A model generated the notes under the pieces. That model searched no databases. It worked only from the letters and a program-made list of their open reading frames with translations, and was not told the origin of the DNA. A DNA stretch of 38,620 nt from Bacteroidaceae bacterium (GTDB lineage Bacteria > Bacteroidota > Bacteroidia > Bacteroidales > Bacteroidaceae): the NCBI GenBank assembly GCA_024398665.1, contig JAKSIS010000020.1, positions 1 through 38,620 on the forward strand. The letters are read 5' to 3'. The position numbers were made by a program, and so were the translations under genes. This document shows, piece after piece, positions 17,240 through 25,769 of the stretch (the stretch's first letter is position 1; each line of letters begins with the position of its first letter).

Positions 17240-18340
17240 ATGAAACAGTACGATTATCTGATAATAGGTGCTGGTTTGTATGGCAGCGTATTTGCTTATC
17301 GGGCCAAAATGGCCGGAAAGAAGTGTCTTGTCATTGACAGAAATCCCCATGTAGGTGGTGGATGTTATACAGAGAACGTGAACGGCATTAACGTTCACAA
17401 GTACGGCGCTCATATTTTCCATACTTCAAACAGAGAGGTTTGGGACTTCGTTAACGGTTTTGCCCCATTTAATGGCTACATCAACTCGCCAATAGCAAAT
17501 TACCATGGGAAGAAGTATAATCTCCCTTTCAATATGAACACGTTCCATCAGCTGTGGGGAGTCAATACGGCTGAAGAGGCAAGGGCAATAATAGAAAGCC
17601 AGAGGGCGGAATATGCCACAATTGAAGAGCCTGCGAACCTTGAAGAACAGGCGCTGAAACTGGCAGGACAAGATATCTATGAAACGCTGATAAAGGGATA
17701 TTCGGAGAAGCAGTGGGGCAGGAAGGCAACAGAGATTCCTGCGTTTGTCATAAGGCGTCTTCCGTTCCGATTCGAGTACAATAACAATTATTTCAATGAC
17801 ACTTATCAGGGTATTCCCACAGGAGGTTATACGCAGATTTTCCAGAAACTCCTTGACGGATGCGAAGTGCGCCTTGAGACTGATTATTTTGAAAACCGTG
17901 AATTCTTTGACAGCATAGCCGAAAAGCAGGTCTATACAGGACAGCTTGACGCATATTTCAACTTCCAGTTTGGAGAACTGGATTTCCGTTCACTGCGTTT
18001 CGAACAGAAACTGCTTGAAGGTGTCAGGGATTTTCAGGGCAATGCAGTCATGAATTTTACTGATGCCGAAGTGCCGTATACCCGATGCATTGAACACAAG
18101 CATTTTGAATTCGGCCAACAACCGGATACTGTCATTTCATACGAATATTCACAGAAATGGCAGCATGGAGCAAATCCATATTATCCGATTAACAATGACC
18201 GCAACAATGCGTTGGCCGCAAAATATAAAGAACTGGCAGAACTGAAAAAGAATGTTATCTTTGGCGGACGTCTTGCCGAATACAAGTACTACGACATGCA
18301 CCAGATTATTGAAAAGGTCCTTCAAATGGAAATGGCATGA
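17240..18340 (+). CDS. glf: UDP-galactopyranose mutase Glf
   Basis: A 366-residue flavoenzyme converting UDP-galactopyranose to UDP-galactofuranose. It has the FAD-binding motif YLIIGAGLYGSVFA, the VIDRNPHVGGGCYTE segment, HKYGAHIFHT, and the SEKQWGR and RLPFRFEYNNNYFNDTYQG signatures of active-site residues. ATG 17240 is chosen because it follows the licD stop by 4 nt; the open frame extends to 17186 inside licD. Its stop overlaps the next start (ATGA). It implies galactofuranose in the locus product. Confidence 0.96.
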   Translation: MKQYDYLIIGAGLYGSVFAYRAKMAGKKCLVIDRNPHVGGGCYTENVNGINVHKYGAHIFHTSNREVWDFVNGFAPFNGYINSPIANYHGKKYNLPFNMNTFHQLWGVNTAEEARAIIESQRAEYATIEEPANLEEQALKLAGQDIYETLIKGYSEKQWGRKATEIPAFVIRRLPFRFEYNNNYFNDTYQGIPTGGYTQIFQKLLDGCEVRLETDYFENREFFDSIAEKQVYTGQLDAYFNFQFGELDFRSLRFEQKLLEGVRDFQGNAVMNFTDAEVPYTRCIEHKHFEFGQQPDTVISYEYSQKWQHGANPYYPINNDRNNALAAKYKELAELKKNVIFGGRLAEYKYYDMHQIIEKVLQMEMA

Positions 18341-19413
18341 GCAAACTGTTATCAATAGTAATACCTACGTACAATATGGAGGCTCTGCTTCCGCGTTGCC
18401 TTGACTCAATACTGATTCCGGGAGCACTGGAACGTATGGAGGCAATGATTGTAAATGACGGCAGCAGAGACGGTTCCCTATCGGTCGCATACTCGTACAG
18501 AGAGCGTTTCCCGGACAGTGTAACGGTGATAGACAAGCCTAACGGGAATTATGGTTCAACTATCAATGCCGCCCTTCCGGTTACCCGGGGCAAGTACGTG
18601 AAGGTGCTTGATTCCGATGACTGGTTTGACAGCACCCAGTTTGTAAGTTATCTTGATTTGCTGGAAAAGGTTGACAGCGACATGGTCATTACCCATTTCA
18701 TTACAATTGATGAGAACGGGAACCGCATGATAACCAAATATAACGTTTACGGAAAGGAACCGTACGAATACGGCAGGACATACATGCTTGATGACGTTCT
18801 TAAAGGCGGATACATACGTTTTTTCCTTATGCATTCACTTACTTACAGGACTCAGATGCTTCGTGATATGGAATACCGTCAGACCGAAGGCATTTCATAT
18901 ACTGACACACAGTGGTCATGCTATCCTGTATTCAGGGCAAAAGACATTACTTTTCTGAACATCAGTCTGTACCAGTACAATTTGGCTCGTGAAGGTCAGA
19001 CTATGGATCCCAAAGTGTTAGCACGCAGCCTCAATCAGATGGAACTTATGACCCGTGAAATGATGTCATTTTACGGTAATTATCACCTGGAAACACTATC
19101 TGATGCCAGACTGACATGGCTTAGACAGTATTATACCAATCGTATCCGCATAATGTGCAAATGCCATCTGTGTGATATACCGCATGAACAGTTTGATGCA
19201 CAGCACTTCTCTGATCTTGATAAATACTTTGCAGAAATCTGTGAAAGGTTCGGCTTCGGTCCGGTCCGACTGTATCCGGAAAACAAGATCATACACCTTG
19301 ACGTGCTGAAATACTGGCACCGTCATCACAAGCGCTGGCCCGTATGGTTTGAACGTTTCAACTCATTCGTGAACATGGTAATGACAAAACTGTTTGTGAA
19401 ACTGTTCAAATGA
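18337..19413 (+). CDS. Glycosyltransferase family 2 protein
   Basis: A 358-residue GT-A glycosyltransferase: LSIVIPTYNMEALLPRCLDSI at the N-terminus, MIVNDGSRDGS nucleotide-sugar motif, NYGSTINAALPVTRGKYVKVLDSDDWFD with the DxD metal site, and a longer C-terminal part (about 215-358) of unknown fold. There is no membrane helix. It overlaps glf and the next gene by 4 nt each, so all three are translationally coupled. It probably adds a sugar, perhaps galactofuranose, to the lipid-linked repeat unit; donor and linkage cannot be read. Confidence 0.9.
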   Translation: MSKLLSIVIPTYNMEALLPRCLDSILIPGALERMEAMIVNDGSRDGSLSVAYSYRERFPDSVTVIDKPNGNYGSTINAALPVTRGKYVKVLDSDDWFDSTQFVSYLDLLEKVDSDMVITHFITIDENGNRMITKYNVYGKEPYEYGRTYMLDDVLKGGYIRFFLMHSLTYRTQMLRDMEYRQTEGISYTDTQWSCYPVFRAKDITFLNISLYQYNLAREGQTMDPKVLARSLNQMELMTREMMSFYGNYHLETLSDARLTWLRQYYTNRIRIMCKCHLCDIPHEQFDAQHFSDLDKYFAEICERFGFGPVRLYPENKIIHLDVLKYWHRHHKRWPVWFERFNSFVNMVMTKLFVKLFK

Positions 19414-20225
19414 AAGTATCTGTCATAGCCCCCGTTTACAACACAGGTCCGAGAATCACCGCCTTTCTTGACTCCATGCAGTCCCAGACACTTGACGACA
19501 TGGAAATCATACTTGTCGATGACCACGGTCAGGATGACAGCATGGCCGTAGCCAGGGAATATGTCAATGCGCACCCCTCCGACAAACGGTTCGTATTCGC
19601 CGACAGCGGTCGCAATTTGGGACCGGGTGGAGCTAGAAATTACGGTCTTGCATTGGCAGCCGGGCAATACATTGCCTTTGTAGACAGTGATGACACAATT
19701 GAACCTGACTGCTGCCGCCAGCTGTACGAAACAGCCGTAAGTGAAGATGCCGATCTGTGTTTCGGATACATTTCGCTTGATTATCCTGACGGCCACAGCC
19801 GGATTAAAAAGAATCCCGCTGTCAGAAACGGTGCTTTTGGCACGGCAGAGAAGAAACGTTACCTGAGACGTTATGAAACGCTGTTCACCACCTATCTTTA
19901 CAAAAGACAGATGATATCCGACTGTGAAATTAGTTTCCCCAATACACGCAGTGCTGAAGACAGCTGTTTTCTGGCATGCAGCATCATTTCTTCACAGCGT
20001 ATTGCAAGCGTGGAAAAAGTATTCTACCGATACCATATAAGCAGTCAGTCAGTCAGTCAGAAGAAAGACATCGGACGCTGGAAGGAACGAATCGCTTCGT
20101 TGCGCATGATACGTCAGTTTGTCAAAGAAAAGAATCTGTACGGACAGTATTTTCTTATTGTCAACTGGCTGATATTCAAAAAAGGATGGATGCTGGCAAT
20201 CAGAGACCTTATCAGAAACCTATGA
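19410..20225 (+). CDS. Glycosyltransferase family 2 protein with CAGT repeat
   Basis: A 271-residue GT2 enzyme with VSVIAPVYNTGPRITAFLDSM, IILVDDHGQDDS, GPGGARNYGLALAAGQYIAFVDSDDTIEPD (DxD), and an AEDSCFLACSII acidic motif near 170. A tetranucleotide tract of 4.75 CAGT units (20042-20060) encodes SQSVSQ near residues 211-217. Gain or loss of a unit would shift the frame there. Upstream and downstream genes overlap by 4 nt. Confidence 0.9.
   Translation: MKVSVIAPVYNTGPRITAFLDSMQSQTLDDMEIILVDDHGQDDSMAVAREYVNAHPSDKRFVFADSGRNLGPGGARNYGLALAAGQYIAFVDSDDTIEPDCCRQLYETAVSEDADLCFGYISLDYPDGHSRIKKNPAVRNGAFGTAEKKRYLRRYETLFTTYLYKRQMISDCEISFPNTRSAEDSCFLACSIISSQRIASVEKVFYRYHISSQSVSQKKDIGRWKERIASLRMIRQFVKEKNLYGQYFLIVNWLIFKKGWMLAIRDLIRNL
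20042..20060. repeat. CAGT tetranucleotide tract inside a glycosyltransferase gene
   Basis: CAGT repeated four times plus CAG. The tract is short, but it is in coding sequence of a surface-glycan gene and its unit is not a multiple of 3. Confidence 0.85.
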
Positions 20226-21076
20226 ATGAAAGGATAAAGATTTTCACCCGTTCGTTTGACCTCAGACTGTACCGCAATTCACGCGGTCTGTATGAGAATC
20301 TGGGCATTCCCGTGGTACGCCTTACCGACCAGTCGGCCGACGGCTATTTCCATACAATGCTGAAGGACACTGAATGTGACATAGCCATAAACATTGACGA
20401 AGACGCATTCCTTGTTGACCCCGATGCCATGAAGGCTCTGGTTGAGACTGTGATTGAAGGCGGGTACGCCAATGCCGGCTGCCCTGACGGCGGCGGATTC
20501 TGCCCACGCGCCGGCAACCCCATTGTCACCAACCCCTTCTTCAACGTTTTCAACCTGAAACTTATACGCACAAAGTTCAGCAGGGAAGCCGTGAGGGAAT
20601 TCAGCTATCCGGAAAACAAGGATTCCATGATTGCCGCTTTCCCAAAAGAGCGTCTTGAAACAGGCTATACCTTTGACCGTTACGAATACGAACCATATTA
20701 CCAGTTTTTCCTGTGGATGGCCTTCAACTTCAAGACACTTTACCTGCCGTCAGCCAGGCACAAGGACGGGACATCGACAATACTGCTTTCCCCTGAAGGC
20801 CGGCCCATATGCATGCACTCATGGTTCGCGCGCTTCTACACCACCCCATCATGGGCCGTCAGGTTCTTTGAACCCGAACGCGGCATGCAGAAATCGCGTA
20901 TTGACTCTCTGATTGATGAGTCTTATGCCATACGCGGTCTTGCCAGACCGGAGTTCAATTTCGCAGACAGTCTTGCCTTCTTCTGGAACAAGGTAGTCCG
21001 ATGGACAATAAAGGTGCCCCAGCGCATTTCACGCTGGCCCTACAAGCTGAAGAGAAAACTCAGGGCTCAGTCCTGA
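20222..21076 (+). CDS. Putative glycosyltransferase-like protein of the glycan locus
   Basis: A 284-residue protein without a clear family assignment. The segment CDIAINIDEDAFLVDPDAM near residues 55-72 looks like a DxD metal site of a GT-A fold, and an HSWFARFY segment follows at about 200-207. The Arg/Lys-rich C-terminus (about 255-284) suggests peripheral membrane contact. ATG 20222 overlaps the preceding stop (ATGA). The frame is open back to 19976, but that part lies inside the previous gene. The last 10 nt overlap the tail of the convergent minus-strand gene. Confidence 0.7.
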   Translation: MNERIKIFTRSFDLRLYRNSRGLYENLGIPVVRLTDQSADGYFHTMLKDTECDIAINIDEDAFLVDPDAMKALVETVIEGGYANAGCPDGGGFCPRAGNPIVTNPFFNVFNLKLIRTKFSREAVREFSYPENKDSMIAAFPKERLETGYTFDRYEYEPYYQFFLWMAFNFKTLYLPSARHKDGTSTILLSPEGRPICMHSWFARFYTTPSWAVRFFEPERGMQKSRIDSLIDESYAIRGLARPEFNFADSLAFFWNKVVRWTIKVPQRISRWPYKLKRKLRAQS

Positions 21077-21654
21077 GCGGTAAAGGTCAGGTCTATGAGT
21101 GAAAGGAATTCCTGATAGGCCTTGTATCCGGCCAGGTCGCTGAGCGCGCCTGCCAGACCGCGGTAATGCCATTCGTGGTCAGCCTTTCCGCCGGGTGCAT
21201 GGAAACGTTCCCACAGCCTGTCACCAATTTCGCACCAGTCACGGTATATGGCGCGCATGTTGGACAGCTTGTCACCCATGGCAACAATCTTGGAATCCAT
21301 AGTGGCATGGGTAAGACGGTCAATGGCCTGCTGCTTGCGTTCACGCCAGCTGTCGGTCTCGCTCACTCCGGCAGTGAACCGGTCACTCTCCGAATCGACT
21401 ATGGCGGCTATGCGGTCACCGAATTCGGCACGTATCTGCTGCACTGTCACATCGGTATCCTCGACCGTGTCATGCAGAGCGGCTGCGGCCAGAAGTTCCT
21501 GGTCAGGAGTCATGGTTGACACTATTTCAACCGCCTCCATGGGATGCACTATGTATGGAAAGCCCTTACCGCGACGTTCGGTATTGGCATGTGCCTTGAC
21601 AGCGAATATTATAGCCCTGTCAAGCAGTGTGGTATCTATGTACTTGTTTGCCAT
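21067..21654 (-). CDS. HD-domain (p)ppGpp hydrolase-like protein (MESH1/RelA-SpoT hydrolase type)
   Basis: A 195-residue single-domain protein matching the hydrolase half of RelA/SpoT: GKGFPYIVHP with His37, ALHDTVEDT with His61-Asp62 and Glu65-Asp66, and KIVAMGDKLSNMR with Asp128 and Asn132. These are the Mn-binding and nucleotide-binding residues of small alarmone hydrolases, which remove pyrophosphate from (p)ppGpp. Length is close to stand-alone enzymes such as MESH1. It starts 1 nt after the stop of the (p)ppGpp synthetase gene, so the pair splits the two activities of a bifunctional Rel. Other nucleotide pyrophosphates are possible substrates. Confidence 0.85.
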   Translation of the reverse strand: MANKYIDTTLLDRAIIFAVKAHANTERRGKGFPYIVHPMEAVEIVSTMTPDQELLAAAALHDTVEDTDVTVQQIRAEFGDRIAAIVDSESDRFTAGVSETDSWRERKQQAIDRLTHATMDSKIVAMGDKLSNMRAIYRDWCEIGDRLWERFHAPGGKADHEWHYRGLAGALSDLAGYKAYQEFLSLIDLTFTAQD

Positions 21655-21655
21655 G

Positions 21656-22774
21656 TCATTTGTTCATAAAAGGCAGGCGTGCGGTCTTTTCGACCAGACG
21701 CTCCGCACGGGTTTCATTATATGCCGACGGTCCGTTCAGTTCGTCAAAGAATGCCTTAAGACCTTCCTTTCCGTCTCCTTTCTTGAGAATATGCACAATG
21801 CACAGGTCCTGAACCGAAACGGTCGATGAAATTATGTCCAGATCCGTTCCGCCTATTTCAAGCGTAGCCAGAAGGAATGCGTCGTCACTGGATTCCTTCT
21901 TGAGCCTTTCAATGTCGCCAAGTGTCTTGAAACCCAGGAACTTGAACATTCTGAGATAAGGCATTAGCGAATCCATGTGTATTTCAGCCTGGTTGATTGC
22001 CGCAATGCGTTTTGCCAGTTTGTCAAAGGGTTTCAGGTTCAGATAACTGCGGAAAGTGTCAACGTCAAGTGCCACTTCATCAAAGTTGCCGTCCGCCACA
22101 AGATTCTGCACCATGCGGCGGTATTTGTTGACCTGGGTGCGTATGCGGCTGAATTCGTCATCGGCAAGTTCAAGCACACCGGCCAGACGGTTCATGTTGC
22201 GCAGGTGTTCCACCGGTATCTCCACATCACCCTTGTACCCGCAGTCATGGTTCATGTTGGCCCACATGTGCTGCAGCGTGGTACGCAGCTGGAGTTCCCA
22301 CCTGAATTCATTGATTTCAGGGTGCTGGGGATCATAATACATGGACTTGGGTATGCGGCATATGTAATGCAGCGACATGTAACCGAAACTGTCCAGATCA
22401 TGCATCTTGCGCTTGTCAACGGAATTCTCCCAGTCTATGTCGAAACAGTTTTCGGCAATTGCGGCAAGCTTGTCAACGTCATCGGTGTAGAAGGTTATGA
22501 CACGTGTCCCCACAATGTCCGTTATGTCACTCAGGCAACGGTATTTGTAGCCTTTCAGTTCCAGCTTGCCGGCCAGGCTCTTCTCCTCCTTGACACGGCC
22601 CTCGACCGCAGTCACGAACATACCGTTCTGACGCAGGGCATCCTTCAGGCATTGTATTGCCAGTTCCATTATTCTGACGAATGACTGCCTGTTTGCACGA
22701 TACTCCTCAAGTATCATGGTGCAATGCATGTCAAGTCCGTACTTTTCAAGACTGTCCTCTTCCATATGGCTCAT
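21656..22774 (-). CDS. RelA/SpoT-domain (p)ppGpp synthetase
   Basis: The 372-residue protein has a RelA/SpoT nucleotidyltransferase domain at about 20-200. The core is complete: R60-K62-S66-K70 (RVKEEKSLAGK), DIVGTR with Asp86 and Arg91, GYMSLH, ELQLRT with Glu160, and GYK near 179-181. There is no HD, TGS or ACT domain, so it is not ribosome-type RelA. A further 170-residue C-terminal part, mainly helical, is unlike short SAS proteins and may be a control domain. It overlaps the tyrosine phosphatase start by 4 nt and precedes the matching hydrolase. Confidence 0.88.
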   Translation of the reverse strand: MSHMEEDSLEKYGLDMHCTMILEEYRANRQSFVRIMELAIQCLKDALRQNGMFVTAVEGRVKEEKSLAGKLELKGYKYRCLSDITDIVGTRVITFYTDDVDKLAAIAENCFDIDWENSVDKRKMHDLDSFGYMSLHYICRIPKSMYYDPQHPEINEFRWELQLRTTLQHMWANMNHDCGYKGDVEIPVEHLRNMNRLAGVLELADDEFSRIRTQVNKYRRMVQNLVADGNFDEVALDVDTFRSYLNLKPFDKLAKRIAAINQAEIHMDSLMPYLRMFKFLGFKTLGDIERLKKESSDDAFLLATLEIGGTDLDIISSTVSVQDLCIVHILKKGDGKEGLKAFFDELNGPSAYNETRAERLVEKTARLPFMNK

Positions 22775-23559
22775 ATAAGATAACGTTCACGCAGTACCCT
22801 TACATCGGATTCGCTTACGCCAAGACACTCATGCAGAAAATTGTCCATTGTTCCGTAGCGTTCACATACGGCGTTTATACCAAGTTTGAAATAGTCCACG
22901 TTGGCGCCCACGAAAGTGCGTATCACATTGCGGACTTCAGGGTCAGTGACATTCCAGCGCCTGCAGTACTCCCTGACCTTGACTGAATACTGCCAGTTGG
23001 ACAGGTCATAGTCAGCGACAATGGTGTTCACGTCACAGCCCAGCGCGGCAAGCACATACGCCGCACCCATACCCGTACGGTCCTTGCCCTGCGAACAGTG
23101 CCACAGTATTGCGCCCTCCTCCTGTTCAATGACAAGACGCATGAAACGGCGGTAATTGGCAATCGAATCAGGATCAAGCGCAAGGCCGATGTACATGCTG
23201 CGGGCGAACTTCTGCACCTGAGGCCTGTCAGCGAACTTTATGAGCAGGTCCATGGGATCTCCGTCAACGCCCTGACTGAAAATCTCCTTCCACACGTCGC
23301 CGTTGGAATCGATTAGCGGCAGATGATGGTAAACGGCCCCCGGAACCATACGGTCCGGCGCCATGCCAAGTTCATAATCGGACCTGAAATCAACTACTGT
23401 CCTGACCTTGTAGGTGTCAGACAGCAGTTCAAGATCCTGGTCCGATGCCGATATCAGCGCTCCGCAGCGCAGCAGGACACCTGAACGGATTACACGCCCG
23501 TCAGTGTTCTTCAGACCTCCAAGACACCTGAAATTGCCGATTCTTTCCGGTTCTTTCAT
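22771..23559 (-). CDS. Tyrosine-protein phosphatase (Y_phosphatase3, MptpB-like)
   Basis: A 262-residue cysteine phosphatase. The P-loop is HCSQGKDRTG with Cys155 and Arg161 (CX5R), and the N-terminus has the LGGLKNTDGRVIRSGVLLRCG segment usual for Y_phosphatase3. This group accepts phosphotyrosine, phosphoserine or phosphoinositides; the substrate is unknown. There is no signal peptide, so it is likely cytosolic. It lies between the STAS protein and the (p)ppGpp synthetase in one operon, which suggests a signalling task rather than capsule control. Confidence 0.88.
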   Translation of the reverse strand: MKEPERIGNFRCLGGLKNTDGRVIRSGVLLRCGALISASDQDLELLSDTYKVRTVVDFRSDYELGMAPDRMVPGAVYHHLPLIDSNGDVWKEIFSQGVDGDPMDLLIKFADRPQVQKFARSMYIGLALDPDSIANYRRFMRLVIEQEEGAILWHCSQGKDRTGMGAAYVLAALGCDVNTIVADYDLSNWQYSVKVREYCRRWNVTDPEVRNVIRTFVGANVDYFKLGINAVCERYGTMDNFLHECLGVSESDVRVLRERYLI

Positions 23560-23566
23560 GAATGCG

Positions 23567-23869
23567 TCAGATAATGCGGATGATGTTCGAGAAACCGGTT
23601 ATGTCAAAGACTTCCTTAACCTGGGGCTTCATGCCCGTCATTGTCATTCTGCCTCCACGTGCATTCACGCTTTTCTGGAGCATGAGGAACATGCGCAGGC
23701 CCTGGCTTGATGTGTATTCCATATCAGTGCAGTCCAAAGTGATTTCGGGCTGGTCGCCTTCCATAAGGGGCTGTATGTCCTTCTGGAACTGGTCTGCATT
23801 GGTCGTGTCGAGACGGCCCTGAAGCACTACATTGAAACGGTTCTCTTCTCTGTTGATTGTAACGTTCAT
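23567..23869 (-). CDS. STAS-domain anti-sigma factor antagonist-like protein
   Basis: A 100-residue stand-alone STAS protein of the SpoIIAA/RsbV type. The signature MEYTSSQGLRMFL contains Ser54/Ser55 at the usual phosphorylation site. In partner switching the anti-sigma kinase phosphorylates this serine, and a PP2C phosphatase removes the phosphate so the STAS protein can bind the kinase. Both partners are encoded in this operon. It lies 4 nt after the phosphatase gene. Confidence 0.93.
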   Translation of the reverse strand: MNVTINREENRFNVVLQGRLDTTNADQFQKDIQPLMEGDQPEITLDCTDMEYTSSQGLRMFLMLQKSVNARGGRMTMTGMKPQVKEVFDITGFSNIIRII

Positions 23870-23873
23870 ATTG

Positions 23874-25769
23874 TCAAAAATTTATAATCATTATGGTAAT
23901 GTCATCATTCTGTTCGTTCCCGCCTGTGAACGTGCGGACGCTGGCCATAAGGTCCTCAGCTGCATCGCGGGCCGATGTGATTCCTGCGGCCTTTCCGGCC
24001 CAGTCAAGAAGAGCCGCATCGCCGTACTGAGACTTTTCGGCAGTTTCAGCCTCGGTCACACCGTCCGTATAGAGCACCAGACGGCTGCCACGGGCCAGTT
24101 CAAGCTGCTGCTTCCTGAACGGGAAGCCCTCAAAGAGTCCAATGGCCAGGTTGGGTGTTTCATCAAGGAACGACGGACTGCCGTCAGGTGTCACCACCAC
24201 TATGCGGTTATGGCCTCCGTTGCAGTATTCCACATGGCCTGTGGCCAGATCCAGACAGCCTGTGAACATGGTCACGAACATGCCGCTGTCATTGCCGTCC
24301 GATACGGAATCGTTTATCTTGGAAAGGACTTCATCCATTGGAAGCCCCAGACCGGCAATGAAACGGAAAGCGCTTCGGGTTATGGCCATGAACATTGAAG
24401 CCGGCACTCCCTTTCCGGAAACGTCACCTACGGCAAAATACAGCTTGCCGTCCTTGATGAAGAAGTCATACAGGTCACCTCCAACTTCTCTGGCAGGCTG
24501 CATCATGGCATAAATGTCAAGATCATCACGTTTGGGGAAAGTGTGGGGAACCATATGCATCTGGATTGAACGGGCAATGTTCAGTTCGCTTTCAAAACGC
24601 TGTTTTTCCGATGTGGTGGTCTTCAGTTCCTGAATGTACTCGTTCAGTGATTTCTGCATGTATTCGAACGAACTGCGCAGTTTGCCTATCTCATCGTCAT
24701 ATCTGTAGTTGGGCAGGCGGGTGTTGAAATTGCCCTGCGCAATGTTCTTTGCGGCATGGCTGAATTCCACCAGCGGACTTGTAAGCTTACGGATTGTGAA
24801 ATAGCAGAGCAGGAACAGTATGAAAAGTCCGATGGCAGCTATCAGGATCAGGATCAGGTGCATCTTGCTGGTACGTTCCAGAACTTCCTTATACTGGCAT
24901 GTTATTGCACTTGACCAGCCGTTGTCCAGAGGACCGTATACCGCGAATGACAGTTTGCCGTCATCCATGAACCGTTTCATGCCTTTCTCCCCGTGCACCA
25001 TGCACCGGCCTATTTCAGCAAGTTCATCATTGCCCATCTGGAGTGCAGCCGAATATATGGAATTGCCTTTGAGGGCATCCATGTTCTCAAGTGCCAGGAA
25101 CTGGCCGTTGCGTCCAATCAGGAACATGTGCGAATTGCCGTACGGCTTTATCTGAGACACCGTTTCAGACAGCCAGTCAATATTGAGGTCTGCGGTAACG
25201 ACAGCCAGAAGACTGTCATCAGCGTCATAGACAGGAACACTGTATGTGGTCATGAACTGCTGGCCTCCACCCTCATCGAAATACGGTTCGCTCCAATACG
25301 GTTTTTTCAGCAGGGATGGGATAAGATACCAGTCCATGAAGAAATAGTCATACGAATCATTGCCCAACTGCATTGTCAGAACAGCTTCCGTGTCCGCATC
25401 ACGGTACGAATACGGGGAAAAGAAATGTTCCCCTTCATGGAAACCGTCACGGAAAGCAATGGCGCAACCCGATATGTCAGCATTCTCACGCACCATACGT
25501 TCGGTAAGGTGATACAGGGCCTGATCGTCGTCAAGATTGTCCTTGATGACCCATGAAAGGTTACGCACAGAACTCTCAATGTCCTGAAGCTTGCGCTGGA
25601 CCTCATTGTTGACAGCGTCCAGCATGTTGGTGGCTGACCTGGTCGCTTCCTCGGCAATAAGCTTGTGCGATGACACCGCAGCAATGAATATTGAAATCAG
25701 GAACAGCAGTGACGTGAACAGAAGCACGAACATGCTGAGTCTCTTGGAGAATGATTTCGATGATGTCAT
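23874..25769 (-). CDS. Membrane sensor phosphatase: dCache - HAMP - PP2C (SpoIIE/RsbU type)
   Basis: A 631-residue receptor phosphatase. A helix at about 11-33 is followed by a periplasmic region (35-300) of double-Cache type (YWSEPYFDEGGGQQFMTTY and PVYDADDSLLAVVTADL). A second helix lies at about 305-330, then a HAMP domain (FTIRKLTSPLVEFSHAAK), a short coiled coil and a PP2C_SIG domain from about 400. Catalytic motifs are present: REVGGDLYDF, GDVSGKGVPASMFM, LVLYTDGVTEA and QNDDITIM, giving the metal-binding aspartates. It probably dephosphorylates the STAS protein in response to a periplasmic ligand. Its start overlaps the binding-protein stop by 4 nt. Confidence 0.93.
   Translation of the reverse strand: MTSSKSFSKRLSMFVLLFTSLLFLISIFIAAVSSHKLIAEEATRSATNMLDAVNNEVQRKLQDIESSVRNLSWVIKDNLDDDQALYHLTERMVRENADISGCAIAFRDGFHEGEHFFSPYSYRDADTEAVLTMQLGNDSYDYFFMDWYLIPSLLKKPYWSEPYFDEGGGQQFMTTYSVPVYDADDSLLAVVTADLNIDWLSETVSQIKPYGNSHMFLIGRNGQFLALENMDALKGNSIYSAALQMGNDELAEIGRCMVHGEKGMKRFMDDGKLSFAVYGPLDNGWSSAITCQYKEVLERTSKMHLILILIAAIGLFILFLLCYFTIRKLTSPLVEFSHAAKNIAQGNFNTRLPNYRYDDEIGKLRSSFEYMQKSLNEYIQELKTTTSEKQRFESELNIARSIQMHMVPHTFPKRDDLDIYAMMQPAREVGGDLYDFFIKDGKLYFAVGDVSGKGVPASMFMAITRSAFRFIAGLGLPMDEVLSKINDSVSDGNDSGMFVTMFTGCLDLATGHVEYCNGGHNRIVVVTPDGSPSFLDETPNLAIGLFEGFPFRKQQLELARGSRLVLYTDGVTEAETAEKSQYGDAALLDWAGKAAGITSARDAAEDLMASVRTFTGGNEQNDDITIMIINF

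Noticed and set aside
19976-20221. N-terminal extension of the last glycan gene
   Set aside because: It lies entirely within the preceding glycosyltransferase; the ATGA overlap at 20222 is the better start.
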